Positions 54,795 through 63,818 of a stretch of DNA of 64,000 nt are shown piece by piece. The position numbers and the translations under genes are program-made. Within the stretch, counting starts at the first letter, position 1. Every line of letters begins with the position of its first letter. The stretch is taken from positions 51,377 through 115,376 of the forward strand of contig JAUWAU010000018.1 of assembly GCA_030601885.1 (NCBI GenBank), in the 5' to 3' direction. A model generated the notes under the pieces. It had not been told where the DNA came from. It made no database searches and worked only from the letters and a program-made list of their open reading frames with translations. Source of the stretch: Armatimonadota bacterium. Lineage in GTDB: Bacteria; Armatimonadota; Zipacnadia; JAUWAU01.

Positions 54795-55880
54795 ATGAAA
54801 GATCGGGCCGCGTGGCTGCGTCTGAACAAGACGGAGATCGCTTCTGAGCGTCAGCGGGCACTGCTGGAGCGCTTTGCGGCGCCAGATGCCATCCTTTCCG
54901 CTTCCAGCCGGGAGTTGCTGGAAGTGGACGGGATCACGGCTCGTGACTGTGAGAAGATCGCAGCGGCGCGGGGCCTGGACCCCGCGAGCGACCTGGAGAA
55001 GCTCGACGCCCGTGGCATTCGGCTCATCGCGTTCGGCGCACCCGAGTACCCAAAGCGCCTGGCAGAAATCCACGGCGCCCCGCCCCTGCTGTTTGTGCTG
55101 GGCGAGCTCAGCAGCCGGGATGACTTGGCAATGGCCATTGTGGGCACTCGCGGGTGCTCCAATTACGGCACCATCCAGGCGGAGAAACTCGCTGCCGACT
55201 TGGCCCGGCGCGGTTTTACTATCGTCAGCGGCGGGGCCCGCGGCATCGACGCTGCGGCGCATCGGGGTGCCCTCGACGCCGGTGGCCGGACGATTGCCGT
55301 GTCGGCCTGTGGGCTCGACGTAGACTATCCGCGTGGTCACGAGGAGCTGCGCGATCGCATCACCGCCTGCGGGGCCATCATCGCCGAGGTACCGCTCGGG
55401 ACCCCGCCGAAGCCGGAGCGCTTCCCGGTGCGCAATCGCATCGTGAGCGGGCTGGCGCTGGGCGTCGCCATCATCGAGGCTCCGGCCAAGAGCGGGGCGT
55501 TGATAACGGCCAACTTGGCGCTGGATCAGGGGCGCGAGGTCTTCGGTATGCCCGGTGACATCGGCAGCCCGCTGCATCGCGGCACGCATCGGCTGATCAA
55601 GGACGGTGCGCACCTGGTGGAGACTGTGGATGACGTCATCGACGGCCTGGGCATTTTGCCTGAGGCGGTCCCGGAGCGTGCTGCCGCCCAGGTCCCGCCT
55701 GCCAACCTGGCCGCGGGGGAGCAGCGCATCTTTGATGTGCTCTCATTTCAGCCCAAGCACGTGGATGACGTCATTCGCGACACCGGTCTGCTCCCGGCGA
55801 AAGTCACGGCGACACTGATGATGCTCGAAATGCGAAGTTTAGTGAGGCGCTTTCCGGGGAACATGTTTGTGAGGTTGTAG
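54795..55880 (+). CDS. dprA: DNA processing protein DprA
   Basis: 361 residues. It binds incoming single-stranded DNA and loads RecA in natural transformation. An N-terminal helix-hairpin-like region (about 10-60, LLEVDGITARDCEKIAAARG) precedes the Rossmann domain: MAIVGTRGCSNYG, IVSGGARGIDAAAHRGAL, VSACGLDVDYPRGH, FPVRNRIVSGLA, VFGMPGDIGSPLHRGTHRLIKDGA. A C-terminal winged helix (about 290-361) is present. Start: ATG 54795; a TTG at 54780 is possible. No other competence gene is seen, and topA follows, a common order in bacteria. Confidence 0.88.
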   Translation: MKDRAAWLRLNKTEIASERQRALLERFAAPDAILSASSRELLEVDGITARDCEKIAAARGLDPASDLEKLDARGIRLIAFGAPEYPKRLAEIHGAPPLLFVLGELSSRDDLAMAIVGTRGCSNYGTIQAEKLAADLARRGFTIVSGGARGIDAAAHRGALDAGGRTIAVSACGLDVDYPRGHEELRDRITACGAIIAEVPLGTPPKPERFPVRNRIVSGLALGVAIIEAPAKSGALITANLALDQGREVFGMPGDIGSPLHRGTHRLIKDGAHLVETVDDVIDGLGILPEAVPERAAAQVPPANLAAGEQRIFDVLSFQPKHVDDVIRDTGLLPAKVTATLMMLEMRSLVRRFPGNMFVRL

Positions 55881-56027
55881 TGGAGGCACTGACGGCGGTC
55901 ACGGCGTGGCAGGAGGCCGAAAACGGCGCATCAGCCGGCCGGAGAGCGTTCCGCGCTGCACGGCATAGGGCAAATAGGGTACATATATACGAGTGTTGCG
56001 TGGAGCACAGCACTACCGGAGATACTT

Positions 56028-58514
56028 ATGGCGAAGAAGGCCATCATCGTAGAATCGCCGGCAAAGACGAGAACGCTGCAGAGCTTCGTTGGCCGCGGAT
56101 TCAAGCTGCTGGCCTCGATGGGCAGCGTCCGCGATTTGCCCAAGAGTGGCCTGGGCGTGGACGTGGAGAACGGCTTTGAGCCCAGCTACGTCACCATCCC
56201 CGAGAAGAAGAAAGTCGTCGCCGAACTCAAGCGCGAGCTCAAAGGCGTGGACGAGGTGTTCCTCGCCACCGACCCTGACCGGGAGGGCGAGGCCATCGCC
56301 TGGCATCTCTCCGAAGTTCTAAAGCTGAAGAATGCCCGGCGAATCCACTTCAACGAGATCACGAAGGAGGCCGTTCTGGAAGCGCTTGGCAACCCGGGCG
56401 AGATCGATGCCGACCGCGTGAGCGCACAGCAGGCCCGTCGCGTTCTCGACAGGCTGGTGGGGTACGAGATATCACCGCTGCTCTTCCAGACACTGAAGGC
56501 GAAGTCGCTCAGCGCCGGTCGCGTGCAGTCGGTGGCGCTGCGCCTCATCTGCGACCGGGAGCGGGAGATCGCCCTCTTCGAGGTGCGGGAGTACTGGAGC
56601 GTCGAGGCGGAGCTTACGCCCACGGACCGGGAGGAGCGCTTTACGGCCAAGCTCATAACGAAGGACGGCGAGGAGGTCGAGCTCCCGGACGGGGACACGA
56701 CGACGGGGATAGTGGATGACCTGCGGGACCGCGACTACGTGGTCGCCAAGGTGACTCGCAAGGAGAGGCGGCGCAATCCGTATCCGCCGTTCATCACCAG
56801 CACGCTGCAGCAGCAGGCCGCGCGGAAGCTGCGGTTCTCCGCGCGTCAAACGATGGTCATCGCACAGCAGCTCTACGAGGGCGTCGAGATCGGCCCCGAG
56901 GGCAGCGTTGGCCTCATCACGTACATGCGCACCGATTCGACTCGCATCGCCGACTCCGCGAAGCAGCAGGCGCAGGCATTTATCACGAAGCGCTTCGGCA
57001 AGGAGTTCGTCGGGAGGCGTCAGGCGCGGAAGCCGAAGAAGGGCGTCCAGGACGCCCACGAGGCGGTCCGGCCCTCGTCCGCCCAGCGGCGACCGAAGGA
57101 CGTCAAGGAGTACCTCACTGACGAGCAGTTCCGCCTCTACAGGCTCATCTGGCGCCGCTTTGTGGCGAGCCAGATGGCTCCCGCCGTGTTCGACGTCACC
57201 ACTGTTGACGTGGCGGCAGGCCCATGGGGCCTCCGGGCCACCGGCTCGATAATCAAGTTCCCTGGCTACCAGAAATTGTACGAGGAGGAGCGGGATGAGG
57301 ATCGTGACGAGGAGGACGAGACGGCACAGCGGCTCCCTGAGCTGAGCGAGGACGAATCGCTGCGCCTGCTGGAGCTGACGCCCGAGCAGCATTTCACCAA
57401 GCCACCCCCCCGCTACAGCGAGGCGTCGCTGGTGCGAGAGCTGGAGCAGAACGGCATCGGCCGCCCGAGCACGTATGCGCCCATCATTGAGGTGCTTCGG
57501 CGTCGGGAATACGTCAGCATGGACCGGCGTCGTTTCGTTCCGACGCGCCGGGGCCTCGTCGTGTGTGACTACCTGGTGGAACACTTCTCTGATCTGATGG
57601 AGGTCGAGTTCACCGCCACCATGGAGGCCGGGCTCGACACCGTGGAGCAGGGCGAGCGAGATTGGGTCGCTCTGGTGGGCGACTTCTACCGGCCGCTGAC
57701 GGCGGATCTGGAAGCGGCCAAGAATGCGGCTCCCAAACGCCTGGACGAGAAGTGCCCGAAGTGTGGCGGGGCGCTGCTTGAGCGGCTGAACGTTCGCGGC
57801 AAATACGCGGCGTGCGAAGACTATCCCGAGTGCTGCTTCACCCGGCCAATTGACGATCCGGCACTGCCGGCGCCGAGCAAGCCCGAGCTGCTCGACGAGC
57901 AGTGTCCGGAGTGCGCCGCGCAGCTTCAGCTCCGGGAAGGTCGGCACGGGAAATTCGTCGGGTGCAGCGCGTATCCGAAGTGTGAGTACACGAGGCCCGT
58001 CGGCACGGATGGCAATGAGGCGGGAGAGGTGACAGAGGTAGACGTAACCTGTGCCGAGTGCGGCAAGCCCATGGTGGCGCGCAACAGCCGGCGCGGGCCC
58101 TTCCTGGGCTGCTCCGGGTTTCCCAAGTGTCGCCATACGATGGACCTGGACGAGCAGGGGCGGCCGGTTCCGCCCGCTCCGGAGTCGAAGGAGACGGGGG
58201 ATGACGCGGGTGAGGAGTGTGACAAGTGCGGGAAGCCTATGGAGCTGCGCAGAGGATCTCGGGGAGCCTTTCTGGGCTGTTCCGGGTATCCGGAGTGCCG
58301 CAACACGAAGCCGGCTTCGGGCAAGGCGGCGCGCGGGTCCCGGCCCAAGCCGGAACCGACAGACGAGAAGTGCGAGGAGTGCGGCAGCCCGATGGTGGTG
58401 CGCTCGGGCAAGCGCGGCAAATTCCTGGGCTGCTCCCAGTTCCCGAAGTGCCGCCACACCCGCAACGTGCCGGGGGACGCCGCGAAAGCGAATAGCGCCG
58501 CCGGAGGTGACTAG
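56028..58514 (+). CDS. topA: DNA topoisomerase I (type IA) with five zinc ribbons
   Basis: 828 residues. It relaxes negative supercoils. TOPRIM: KKAIIVESPAKTRTLQ and EVFLATDPDREGEAIAWHL. Active-site Tyr299 in LITYMRTDSTR. The core ends near 570. The tail has five Cys4 zinc-ribbon units starting CPKCGG, CPECAA, CAECGK, CDKCGK and CEECGS, each with a GKF-GCS-YPKC style second half; E. coli has fewer zinc units. The stop is TAG at 58512, with a strong ribosome site (GGAGGTGA) overlapping the end of the gene for the next reading frame, which is in the same frame. Confidence 0.95.
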   Translation: MAKKAIIVESPAKTRTLQSFVGRGFKLLASMGSVRDLPKSGLGVDVENGFEPSYVTIPEKKKVVAELKRELKGVDEVFLATDPDREGEAIAWHLSEVLKLKNARRIHFNEITKEAVLEALGNPGEIDADRVSAQQARRVLDRLVGYEISPLLFQTLKAKSLSAGRVQSVALRLICDREREIALFEVREYWSVEAELTPTDREERFTAKLITKDGEEVELPDGDTTTGIVDDLRDRDYVVAKVTRKERRRNPYPPFITSTLQQQAARKLRFSARQTMVIAQQLYEGVEIGPEGSVGLITYMRTDSTRIADSAKQQAQAFITKRFGKEFVGRRQARKPKKGVQDAHEAVRPSSAQRRPKDVKEYLTDEQFRLYRLIWRRFVASQMAPAVFDVTTVDVAAGPWGLRATGSIIKFPGYQKLYEEERDEDRDEEDETAQRLPELSEDESLRLLELTPEQHFTKPPPRYSEASLVRELEQNGIGRPSTYAPIIEVLRRREYVSMDRRRFVPTRRGLVVCDYLVEHFSDLMEVEFTATMEAGLDTVEQGERDWVALVGDFYRPLTADLEAAKNAAPKRLDEKCPKCGGALLERLNVRGKYAACEDYPECCFTRPIDDPALPAPSKPELLDEQCPECAAQLQLREGRHGKFVGCSAYPKCEYTRPVGTDGNEAGEVTEVDVTCAECGKPMVARNSRRGPFLGCSGFPKCRHTMDLDEQGRPVPPAPESKETGDDAGEECDKCGKPMELRRGSRGAFLGCSGYPECRNTKPASGKAARGSRPKPEPTDEKCEECGSPMVVRSGKRGKFLGCSQFPKCRHTRNVPGDAAKANSAAGGD
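58503..58510 (+). promoter_or_regulatory. Perfect Shine-Dalgarno site that selects an ATA start
   Basis: GGAGGTGA at 58503-58510 matches eight bases of the 16S anti-SD. Seven nucleotides later is ATA at 58518. The nearest normal start in that frame is GTG at 58587, 76 nt away and without a ribosome site. Confidence 0.55.
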
Positions 58515-58517
58515 GCC

Positions 58518-59243
58518 ATAGCTCGGAGGACGCGACGCGACAGGCCCAGCGCTGCGGCTCGGTGGCTCACCTTCTGGCTCGTCGTTGTGGCCATGTGCCT
58601 GGTTATCGGGTACGTGTCGTATCGCATTGGGAAGGATGTTATCGGCGTCAAGCTGGCCGAATCGGGCACTCCCATCCGAGAGCTCGACGCTCGCACGCTC
58701 GGGCCGAGTCACTCCAGCACAGACAGCTCCTCGCGCCTCGACGATACCTTCGGCAGTCCGCCTCCACTGCGTCCCATCATTGAAGTTGAGCCGCTCGAAG
58801 ACACGCTGGCAGCGCAGTACGAAGGGGTCGAGACGGGTACGGCGGCGCCGGACGAGGCAGCAGAGGACATGGACGAGCTGGAGGTGACATCCGAGGACAC
58901 GGACGAGGCGGAGGTCAAGCCCGAGGCATCCGGGACTGCTGAGCCGGAACCCTCCCAGGACGAGTCGGCGGCTGCGCCGCCACCGATGGAGCCGACGCGC
59001 AGTGTGCCGGGAGCCAAGCGCTTTCGCGTCCGCGTTGGGTCGTATACCAACGAGGAGACCCTTGTCGGCCAAATGGCTCGACTGCGAGAGCTCGGCTATC
59101 GGCCGTGGGTGGAGGAGTACCAGAGAGACGGCGTCGTGTACAAGCGCCTCTTCGTCGCGGAAGCGGCAACGTATGCCGAGGCGGCCAGAGTGCAAGATGG
59201 GCTGCTGGAGCAGAACATAGACTCGTTGGTCGTTGAGGAGTAG
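58518..59243 (+). CDS. Membrane-anchored SPOR-domain protein, probable ATA start
   Basis: 241 residues if begun at ATA 58518. That gives a basic cytoplasmic N-terminus (ARRTRRDRPSAAARW), a membrane helix (LTFWLVVVAMCLVIGYVSY), an acidic Glu/Asp/Ser/Pro-rich linker and a C-terminal SPOR fold (KRFRVRVGSYTNEETLVGQM ... YKRLFVAEAATYAEAARV). SPOR domains bind denuded glycan strands at the septum, so a cell-division role like FtsN/DedD is likely. Starting at GTG 58587 would cut the helix in half. The frame continues from topA through its TAG stop. It may be a genuine AUA start, or an ATG changed in this genome or assembly. Confidence 0.72.
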   Translation: MARRTRRDRPSAAARWLTFWLVVVAMCLVIGYVSYRIGKDVIGVKLAESGTPIRELDARTLGPSHSSTDSSSRLDDTFGSPPPLRPIIEVEPLEDTLAAQYEGVETGTAAPDEAAEDMDELEVTSEDTDEAEVKPEASGTAEPEPSQDESAAAPPPMEPTRSVPGAKRFRVRVGSYTNEETLVGQMARLRELGYRPWVEEYQRDGVVYKRLFVAEAATYAEAARVQDGLLEQNIDSLVVEE

Positions 59244-59258
59244 GGGCGCGGAGGCCGA

Positions 59259-60440
59259 TTGACCCGAAGCTTCAACAGAGCCGTCGTCATCGTGCTCGAT
59301 AGTGTTGGCGTCGGGGAGCTCCCCGACGCCGCTGCGTACGGCGACCACGGAAGCAATACGCTCGCCAATACGGCCGCTGCCGTGGGCGGCCTCGACCTGC
59401 CGAACCTCGCCGACCTCGGCCTCGGTAACATCGTCCCGGTACCTGGCGTTCCCCCGCGGGGGCAGCTCCGCGGCTGCTACGGAAAGCTGGCCGAACGCTC
59501 ACCAGGGAAGGACACGACCACGGGCCATTGGGAGCTGGCAGGGGTCGTCACCCATCAACCCTTTCCCACGTATCCCGACGGCTTCCCCGACGAGCTCATC
59601 GATGCGTTCTCTCGCGCCACGGGCTGCGGCGTTTTGGCCAACAAGCCCGCCTCCGGAACGGCCATCATCGAGGAACTGGGCGAGGAGCATCTGCGCTCGG
59701 GCGACCTCATCGTCTACACGTCAGGCGACAGCGTCTTCCAGATAGCGGCGCACGAGCGCGTCGTGCCCGTGGAGGAGCTGTACCGTGTGTGCCGCGCCGC
59801 ACGCCAGCTCTTGACGGGCGAATATGCCGTGTGCCGGGTCATCGCTCGCCCTTTTGTCGGCTCGCCGGGGTGCTTCGTGCGGACGGACGCTCGGCGTGAC
59901 TTCTCGCTGCCGCCTCCGCGTCCCACCATGCTGGAGCTGGCGGAGCAGGCCGGACTCGAGGTCGTCGGCATCGGCAAGATAGACGACATATTCGCTCACC
60001 GTGGGCTCTCCCAAGCCGTGCACACTGTGAGCAATGCGGAGGCCATGGCGACAGTGATGACGGCCGTCAGGCGCAATGGCGCCGGCGTGGTGATGGCCAA
60101 CCTCGTGGAGTTCGATATGTTATACGGCCACCGCAATGACCCCCACGGCTACGCGCAGGCGCTCGAGCAGTTCGATACGGCGCTCGGAGCACTGTTGTCG
60201 GAGCTGCGGCGTGGCGACGCTGTGTTCATCACGGCAGACCACGGCTGCGATCCCACGACGCCGAGCACCGATCACTCGCGGGAATACGTCCCCGTGCTGG
60301 CAGCGGGCGGGCCGCTCCGGGAGAGCGTGGACATCGGCCTGCGGTCGTCGTTCGCGGATCTCGGGGCGACCGTGGCGGAGGGTTTGGGCATCAGCGGAGA
60401 GCTGGATGGCACGAGCTTTCTGCCTCTCATCGCTTGTTGA
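59259..60440 (+). CDS. deoB: Phosphopentomutase
   Basis: 393 residues. It interconverts (deoxy)ribose 1- and 5-phosphate, linking nucleoside salvage to central metabolism. Alkaline-phosphatase superfamily: [15 protein letters not shown] (metal Asp), [13 protein letters not shown] (phosphorylated Thr), [29 protein letters not shown] and [20 protein letters not shown] (metal ligands). The TTG start has GGAGG 4 nt upstream. It lies 15 bp after the SPOR gene and 29 bp before the phosphorylase, so the three form an operon. Confidence 0.9.
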   Translation: MTRSFNRAVVIVLDSVGVGELPDAAAYGDHGSNTLANTAAAVGGLDLPNLADLGLGNIVPVPGVPPRGQLRGCYGKLAERSPGKDTTTGHWELAGVVTHQPFPTYPDGFPDELIDAFSRATGCGVLANKPASGTAIIEELGEEHLRSGDLIVYTSGDSVFQIAAHERVVPVEELYRVCRAARQLLTGEYAVCRVIARPFVGSPGCFVRTDARRDFSLPPPRPTMLELAEQAGLEVVGIGKIDDIFAHRGLSQAVHTVSNAEAMATVMTAVRRNGAGVVMANLVEFDMLYGHRNDPHGYAQALEQFDTALGALLSELRRGDAVFITADHGCDPTTPSTDHSREYVPVLAAGGPLRESVDIGLRSSFADLGATVAEGLGISGELDGTSFLPLIAC

Positions 60441-60469
60441 GGCGGGACGCGAAAGAAAGCCGCATTGTC

Positions 60470-61777
60470 ATGCGTGTGTACGACATCATCGAGCGGAAGA
60501 GAGACGGAGTGGAGCTGGGGCGCGACGAGATACGCGCGCTCGTGGAGGGCTTTACCAGTGGTCGAGTCGCCGACTACGAGATGGCAGCGTGGCTGATGGC
60601 GGCGTGCATCCGCGGCCTGACCCGCGGCGAGACCGTGGCGCTCACCGATGCCATGCGGGCAAGCGGCGGGTACGTCGATCTATCGGGGCTCCCGCGGCCT
60701 ATCGTGGACAAGCACAGCACTGGCGGAGTGGGCGACAACACCACGCTCGTCGTGGCCCCCGTCGTGGCGGCGACGGGCCTGCCCGTGGCGAAGATGTCCG
60801 GCCGCGCCCTGGGCCACACCGGCGGCACTCTGGACAAACTGGAAGCGATTCCGGGCCTCCGCACTGATCTCACCAAGGAAGAGCTTCAGCGACAGGTGCA
60901 AGCCATTGGACTCGCGATCACCGGTCAGACGGCGGATCTGGCGCCGGCCGATAGGGCCATCTACGCGCTGCGCGATGCCACGGCCACAGTGCACAGTATT
61001 GGCCTCATCGCCAGCAGCATCATGAGCAAGAAGCTCGCCGTGGACGCGGACGCCATCGTGCTTGATGTGAAGGTGGGTCGGGGGGCTTTCATGCAGCGGC
61101 TCGCCGATGCGCGCGATCTGGCCGAGACGATGGTGGCCATCGGGCGTGCTGCAGGCCGGCGGGTGGGCGCCGTGCTGAGCAGCATGGATCAACCGCTCGG
61201 CCGGGCGGTCGGGAACGCGTGCGAGGTGGCCGAGGCGCTCCAGGTGCTTGAGGGCGAAGGGCCGAACGATCTGCGGGAGCTGTGTCTCGAGCTAGCCGCG
61301 CGAATGGTGCTGCTCGCCGATGGAGCGGCGGATGTGGAGAGCGGGAAGGAACTTGCGGCTCAGGCCATAGAGAGTGGCGCCGCGCGCGATAAGCTGCTTC
61401 AGATGGTGGAGGCGCAGGGAGGGGACGTGGGAGCGCTGGTGGATGTGGCTCGCCTGCCACGATCGAGATTCGAAGTCACACTTCGGGCTCCGCGCGACGG
61501 CATAGTCCAACGCGTGGACGCACTCGTTACGGGCCGTGCTGCGGTGGCTGCTGGCGCCGGGCGGAGCGGCAAGGATGGTATGATCGACCACGGCGCCGGT
61601 ATAGCTCTTTGTCGCAAGGTGGGGGAGGCGGTGGCGGCCGGGGAACCGTTGGCAGTTATCCGCGCTTCAGATGAGAAGAGGGCTCGTGCGGCCCACGAGT
61701 TGCTTGCTTCGGCATACTGCATCGGCCCGGAGGCAGCGTCGCCGCGCCCGCTCGTGGTGGAAGCCTTCGACACCTGA
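60470..61777 (+). CDS. pdp: Pyrimidine-nucleoside (thymidine) phosphorylase
   Basis: 435 residues. It splits thymidine/uridine with phosphate, feeding (deoxy)ribose 1-phosphate to DeoB. Motifs: VDKHSTGGVGDNTTLVVAP (phosphate loop), KMSGRALGHTGGTLDKLEA, GQTADLAPADRAIYALRDAT, and SSIMSKKLAVDADAIVLDVK. The C-terminal barrel-sandwich domain (GRSGKDGMIDHGAGI) is present. The start at 60470 is the conserved MRVYDIIERKRDG; an earlier frame start at 60434 overlaps deoB. The partner deoC is not seen. Confidence 0.9.
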   Translation: MRVYDIIERKRDGVELGRDEIRALVEGFTSGRVADYEMAAWLMAACIRGLTRGETVALTDAMRASGGYVDLSGLPRPIVDKHSTGGVGDNTTLVVAPVVAATGLPVAKMSGRALGHTGGTLDKLEAIPGLRTDLTKEELQRQVQAIGLAITGQTADLAPADRAIYALRDATATVHSIGLIASSIMSKKLAVDADAIVLDVKVGRGAFMQRLADARDLAETMVAIGRAAGRRVGAVLSSMDQPLGRAVGNACEVAEALQVLEGEGPNDLRELCLELAARMVLLADGAADVESGKELAAQAIESGAARDKLLQMVEAQGGDVGALVDVARLPRSRFEVTLRAPRDGIVQRVDALVTGRAAVAAGAGRSGKDGMIDHGAGIALCRKVGEAVAAGEPLAVIRASDEKRARAAHELLASAYCIGPEAASPRPLVVEAFDT

Positions 61778-61802
61778 GCGTCCGAACACAGGCCAAGACG
61801 CC

Positions 61803-62180
61803 ATGCCCGAATACGATGTGCTTATCATCTTTGTAGTTGTGCTGTCCATGGTCAGCTTCTTGCTCTACGGGCGAGCACGAGCCTATGGTGTGGCGACGGC
61901 GGTAGCCAAGCGCGCGGTGATCGAGATATGGGTGGCCGCCGTGGCGGCGTTGGCGGCCCTGTCTGTCGCTGCACACCTCGTGCCTGCAGCCCGTGTCATG
62001 CCCTGGGGTGTCCTGAACGCGGATGCCCGCGGTCGCACCATCGCTGTCGTGGCGGGTGTCTTCTGTCTGGGTGCGGCCTTTTTCGCGCTCGGCCGCGTAC
62101 GGAGCATCATAAACGCGGGTCGGCCGCCGCAGTTGGGGCCCCAGCCGGGCAACGACTCCCGCGAGGACGCGGACAGTTGA
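61803..62180 (+). CDS. Small three-helix membrane protein
   Basis: 125 residues. Three membrane segments: VLIIFVVVLSMVSFLLYG, IWVAAVAALAALSVAAHL and TIAVVAGVFCLGAAFFALG, with a short charged C-terminal tail. It begins 25 bp after the phosphorylase and its TGA overlaps the TTG of the metallophosphoesterase. The family is not recognised. Confidence 0.6.
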   Translation: MPEYDVLIIFVVVLSMVSFLLYGRARAYGVATAVAKRAVIEIWVAAVAALAALSVAAHLVPAARVMPWGVLNADARGRTIAVVAGVFCLGAAFFALGRVRSIINAGRPPQLGPQPGNDSREDADS

Positions 62181-63064
62181 CGGCCCCGATGCTTCACATC
62201 GTGATAGCCGCCGGGGTCGGAGCGCTGCTTCTGCTCGTCTATGCGTTCTTGATCGAGCCACGCATTGTCCGCCTCGAACAGCTTGAGGTGCCGGTGCGGC
62301 GCCTGCCGGCCGCGCTCGATGGCCTCCGTATCGCCCATCTCACCGATCTGCACGTAAGCGCGAATCGCCTGCAGCACGGTGTGGTTCGCCGGGCCCTCGA
62401 GTTGGCCAACGGCTCTCATCCCGACATGATCGTCCTCACGGGCGACTTGGTGCACCGGGATCCGCACGCGCGCCGCGCGGTGGAGCTGCTGCGGGGCCTG
62501 CAGGCGCCCCTCGGCGTGTGGGCGGTGATGGGGAATCACGACTACAATTGGACGTGGCGACATCGTGTGCCCGACCGTATCGAGCACGTCTACTCGGACG
62601 AGGAGTGGGCGTCTCTGCTGCGCGAGGCCGGCATTACGATGCTCGCCAACGAGAGCGTTGCCGTCGAACGAGACGGCGCGCGGCTGTGGTTAGCGGGCTG
62701 CGGCGATCCGTACTGCGGACGCGACGATCTGCCGCGAACGCTGGGGGGAGTGCCGGACACAGAGCCCTGCGTGCTGCTGTGCCACTCGCCTGATATCGTG
62801 GATGATCCACTGGCGCCGCGTGCGGACCTCATCCTGTGCGGCCACACCCACGGCGGACAGGTACGGATCCCTCTCATCGGGCCGATCTATGCGCCGTGTC
62901 GTCGGGCGCGAGAGCGTTGTCGCGGTCTCACCCGCGTTGCCGGGACGCTGATGTACGCCAACCGGGGCGTGGGCGCGAGCAACATGCTGCGCTTTCACTG
63001 CCCGCCGGAAGTCGCCCTCATCACCCTCCGCTGCCCCGAAAATTTCGTTACTTCCGTGTTGTAG
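62177..63064 (+). CDS. Membrane-anchored metallophosphoesterase (YkuE/YaeI-like)
   Basis: 295 residues. An N-terminal membrane anchor (IVIAAGVGALLLLVYAFLI) leads to a calcineurin-like fold: IAHLTDLHVS, VLTGDLVHRDPHARRA, VMGNHDYNWTW, LLCHSPDIVDD and LCGHTHGGQVRIP. Relatives hydrolyse lipid or nucleotide phosphodiesters, such as UDP-diacylglucosamine. The TTG at 62177 overlaps the upstream TGA as TTGA, with GAGGA about 10 nt upstream; ATG 62189 is an alternative without a ribosome site. Confidence 0.85.
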   Translation: MTAPMLHIVIAAGVGALLLLVYAFLIEPRIVRLEQLEVPVRRLPAALDGLRIAHLTDLHVSANRLQHGVVRRALELANGSHPDMIVLTGDLVHRDPHARRAVELLRGLQAPLGVWAVMGNHDYNWTWRHRVPDRIEHVYSDEEWASLLREAGITMLANESVAVERDGARLWLAGCGDPYCGRDDLPRTLGGVPDTEPCVLLCHSPDIVDDPLAPRADLILCGHTHGGQVRIPLIGPIYAPCRRARERCRGLTRVAGTLMYANRGVGASNMLRFHCPPEVALITLRCPENFVTSVL

Positions 63065-63188
63065 GGCAGGGATGCCCTTCCCCGCCGGCCTTTGCCTCAG
63101 TACACAGAGCCCGCGAACCTCAGCGCGGGGATCTTCATTGTTTCCGGGTCTCGCAACACGGCATGGCGAACTGCCCCGAAGAGAAGTG

Positions 63189-63221
63189 ACACGGCGCGGG
63201 TTGCGACTGCCCGCGCCGTGT
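63189..63221. terminator. Perfect 12-bp hairpin between convergent genes
   Basis: ACACGGCGCGGG, a 9-nt loop, CCCGCGCCGTGT, between stops at 63064 (plus) and 63249 (minus). Very stable, but without a U-tract. Confidence 0.5.
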
Positions 63222-63248
63222 TGCAGATCAGTCTCGCTCGCCCGGACC

Positions 63249-63818
63249 CTAGAATGTTCGGTACGGGCAGAAGGGCCCGTAGCCACCGGGGCCCATGCCG
63301 CGCCAGCCTCGACCGCCGCCACGGCCTCCGCGTCGCCCATAGCCGGGGCCCCCCGCACGGCCGGCCCGCCAGCCTTGCTGCCAGCCGTAACCCGCGCCTT
63401 GTCCGAGCCCGAGGCCCATGCCACACGGACCTCGCCCAAGACCCAACCCCGGAGCGGCTCCCCGGGCGAATGGGCCGCGTCCCATACCCCAGCCCAGCCC
63501 GGTGCCCAAGGCCGGTCGGTTCGTGACGTTGAGCTCATGGAGCTGGGTGCGGAGCTTGGTGATCTCCTCGACCTTTGCCTCGATCCTCTTCTGATCAGCG
63601 TTCTGCTGCCGGAGACTCAGGACATCCAACTGGGTGGCCCGGATCTTCGAGTGCAGTGCCTCCGTCTTCTTCAGGTAGTCGATCTGCTCCTTGGTGGGTG
63701 CAATCTGCGCTCCCCACGGGCCCGCTTTGGGTGCCACGGGCGCCTGTGCCATTGCCGGGACCGTCAACAGGGCTGATACGGCAAGAACCGTCACAAAGGT
63801 CAACATCGTGCGCGTCAT
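63249..63818 (-). CDS. Exported protein with a Spy/CpxP-like helical part and a Gly/Arg-rich tail
   Basis: 189 residues. Signal peptide (TFVTVLAVSALLTVPAMA). Residues ~40-95 are a helical region with QLDVLSLRQQNADQKRIE and VEEITKLRTQLHELN, similar in size and pattern to CpxP/Spy/ZraP periplasmic proteins that respond to envelope stress or metals. From about 100 the chain is low-complexity Gly with Arg, Met and Trp (GRGPCGMGLGLGQG, RRGGRGGGRGWRG), ending in FCPYRTF. The ATG has AAAGGAG with about 9 nt. It may be a chaperone or a metal sink; not resolved. Confidence 0.7.
   Translation of the reverse strand: MTRTMLTFVTVLAVSALLTVPAMAQAPVAPKAGPWGAQIAPTKEQIDYLKKTEALHSKIRATQLDVLSLRQQNADQKRIEAKVEEITKLRTQLHELNVTNRPALGTGLGWGMGRGPFARGAAPGLGLGRGPCGMGLGLGQGAGYGWQQGWRAGRAGGPGYGRRGGRGGGRGWRGMGPGGYGPFCPYRTF

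Noticed and set aside
58512..58514. Pyrrolysine readthrough of the topA TAG
   Set aside because: A perfect ribosome site just ahead of ATA 58518 explains separate translation, and TopA is complete at this stop.
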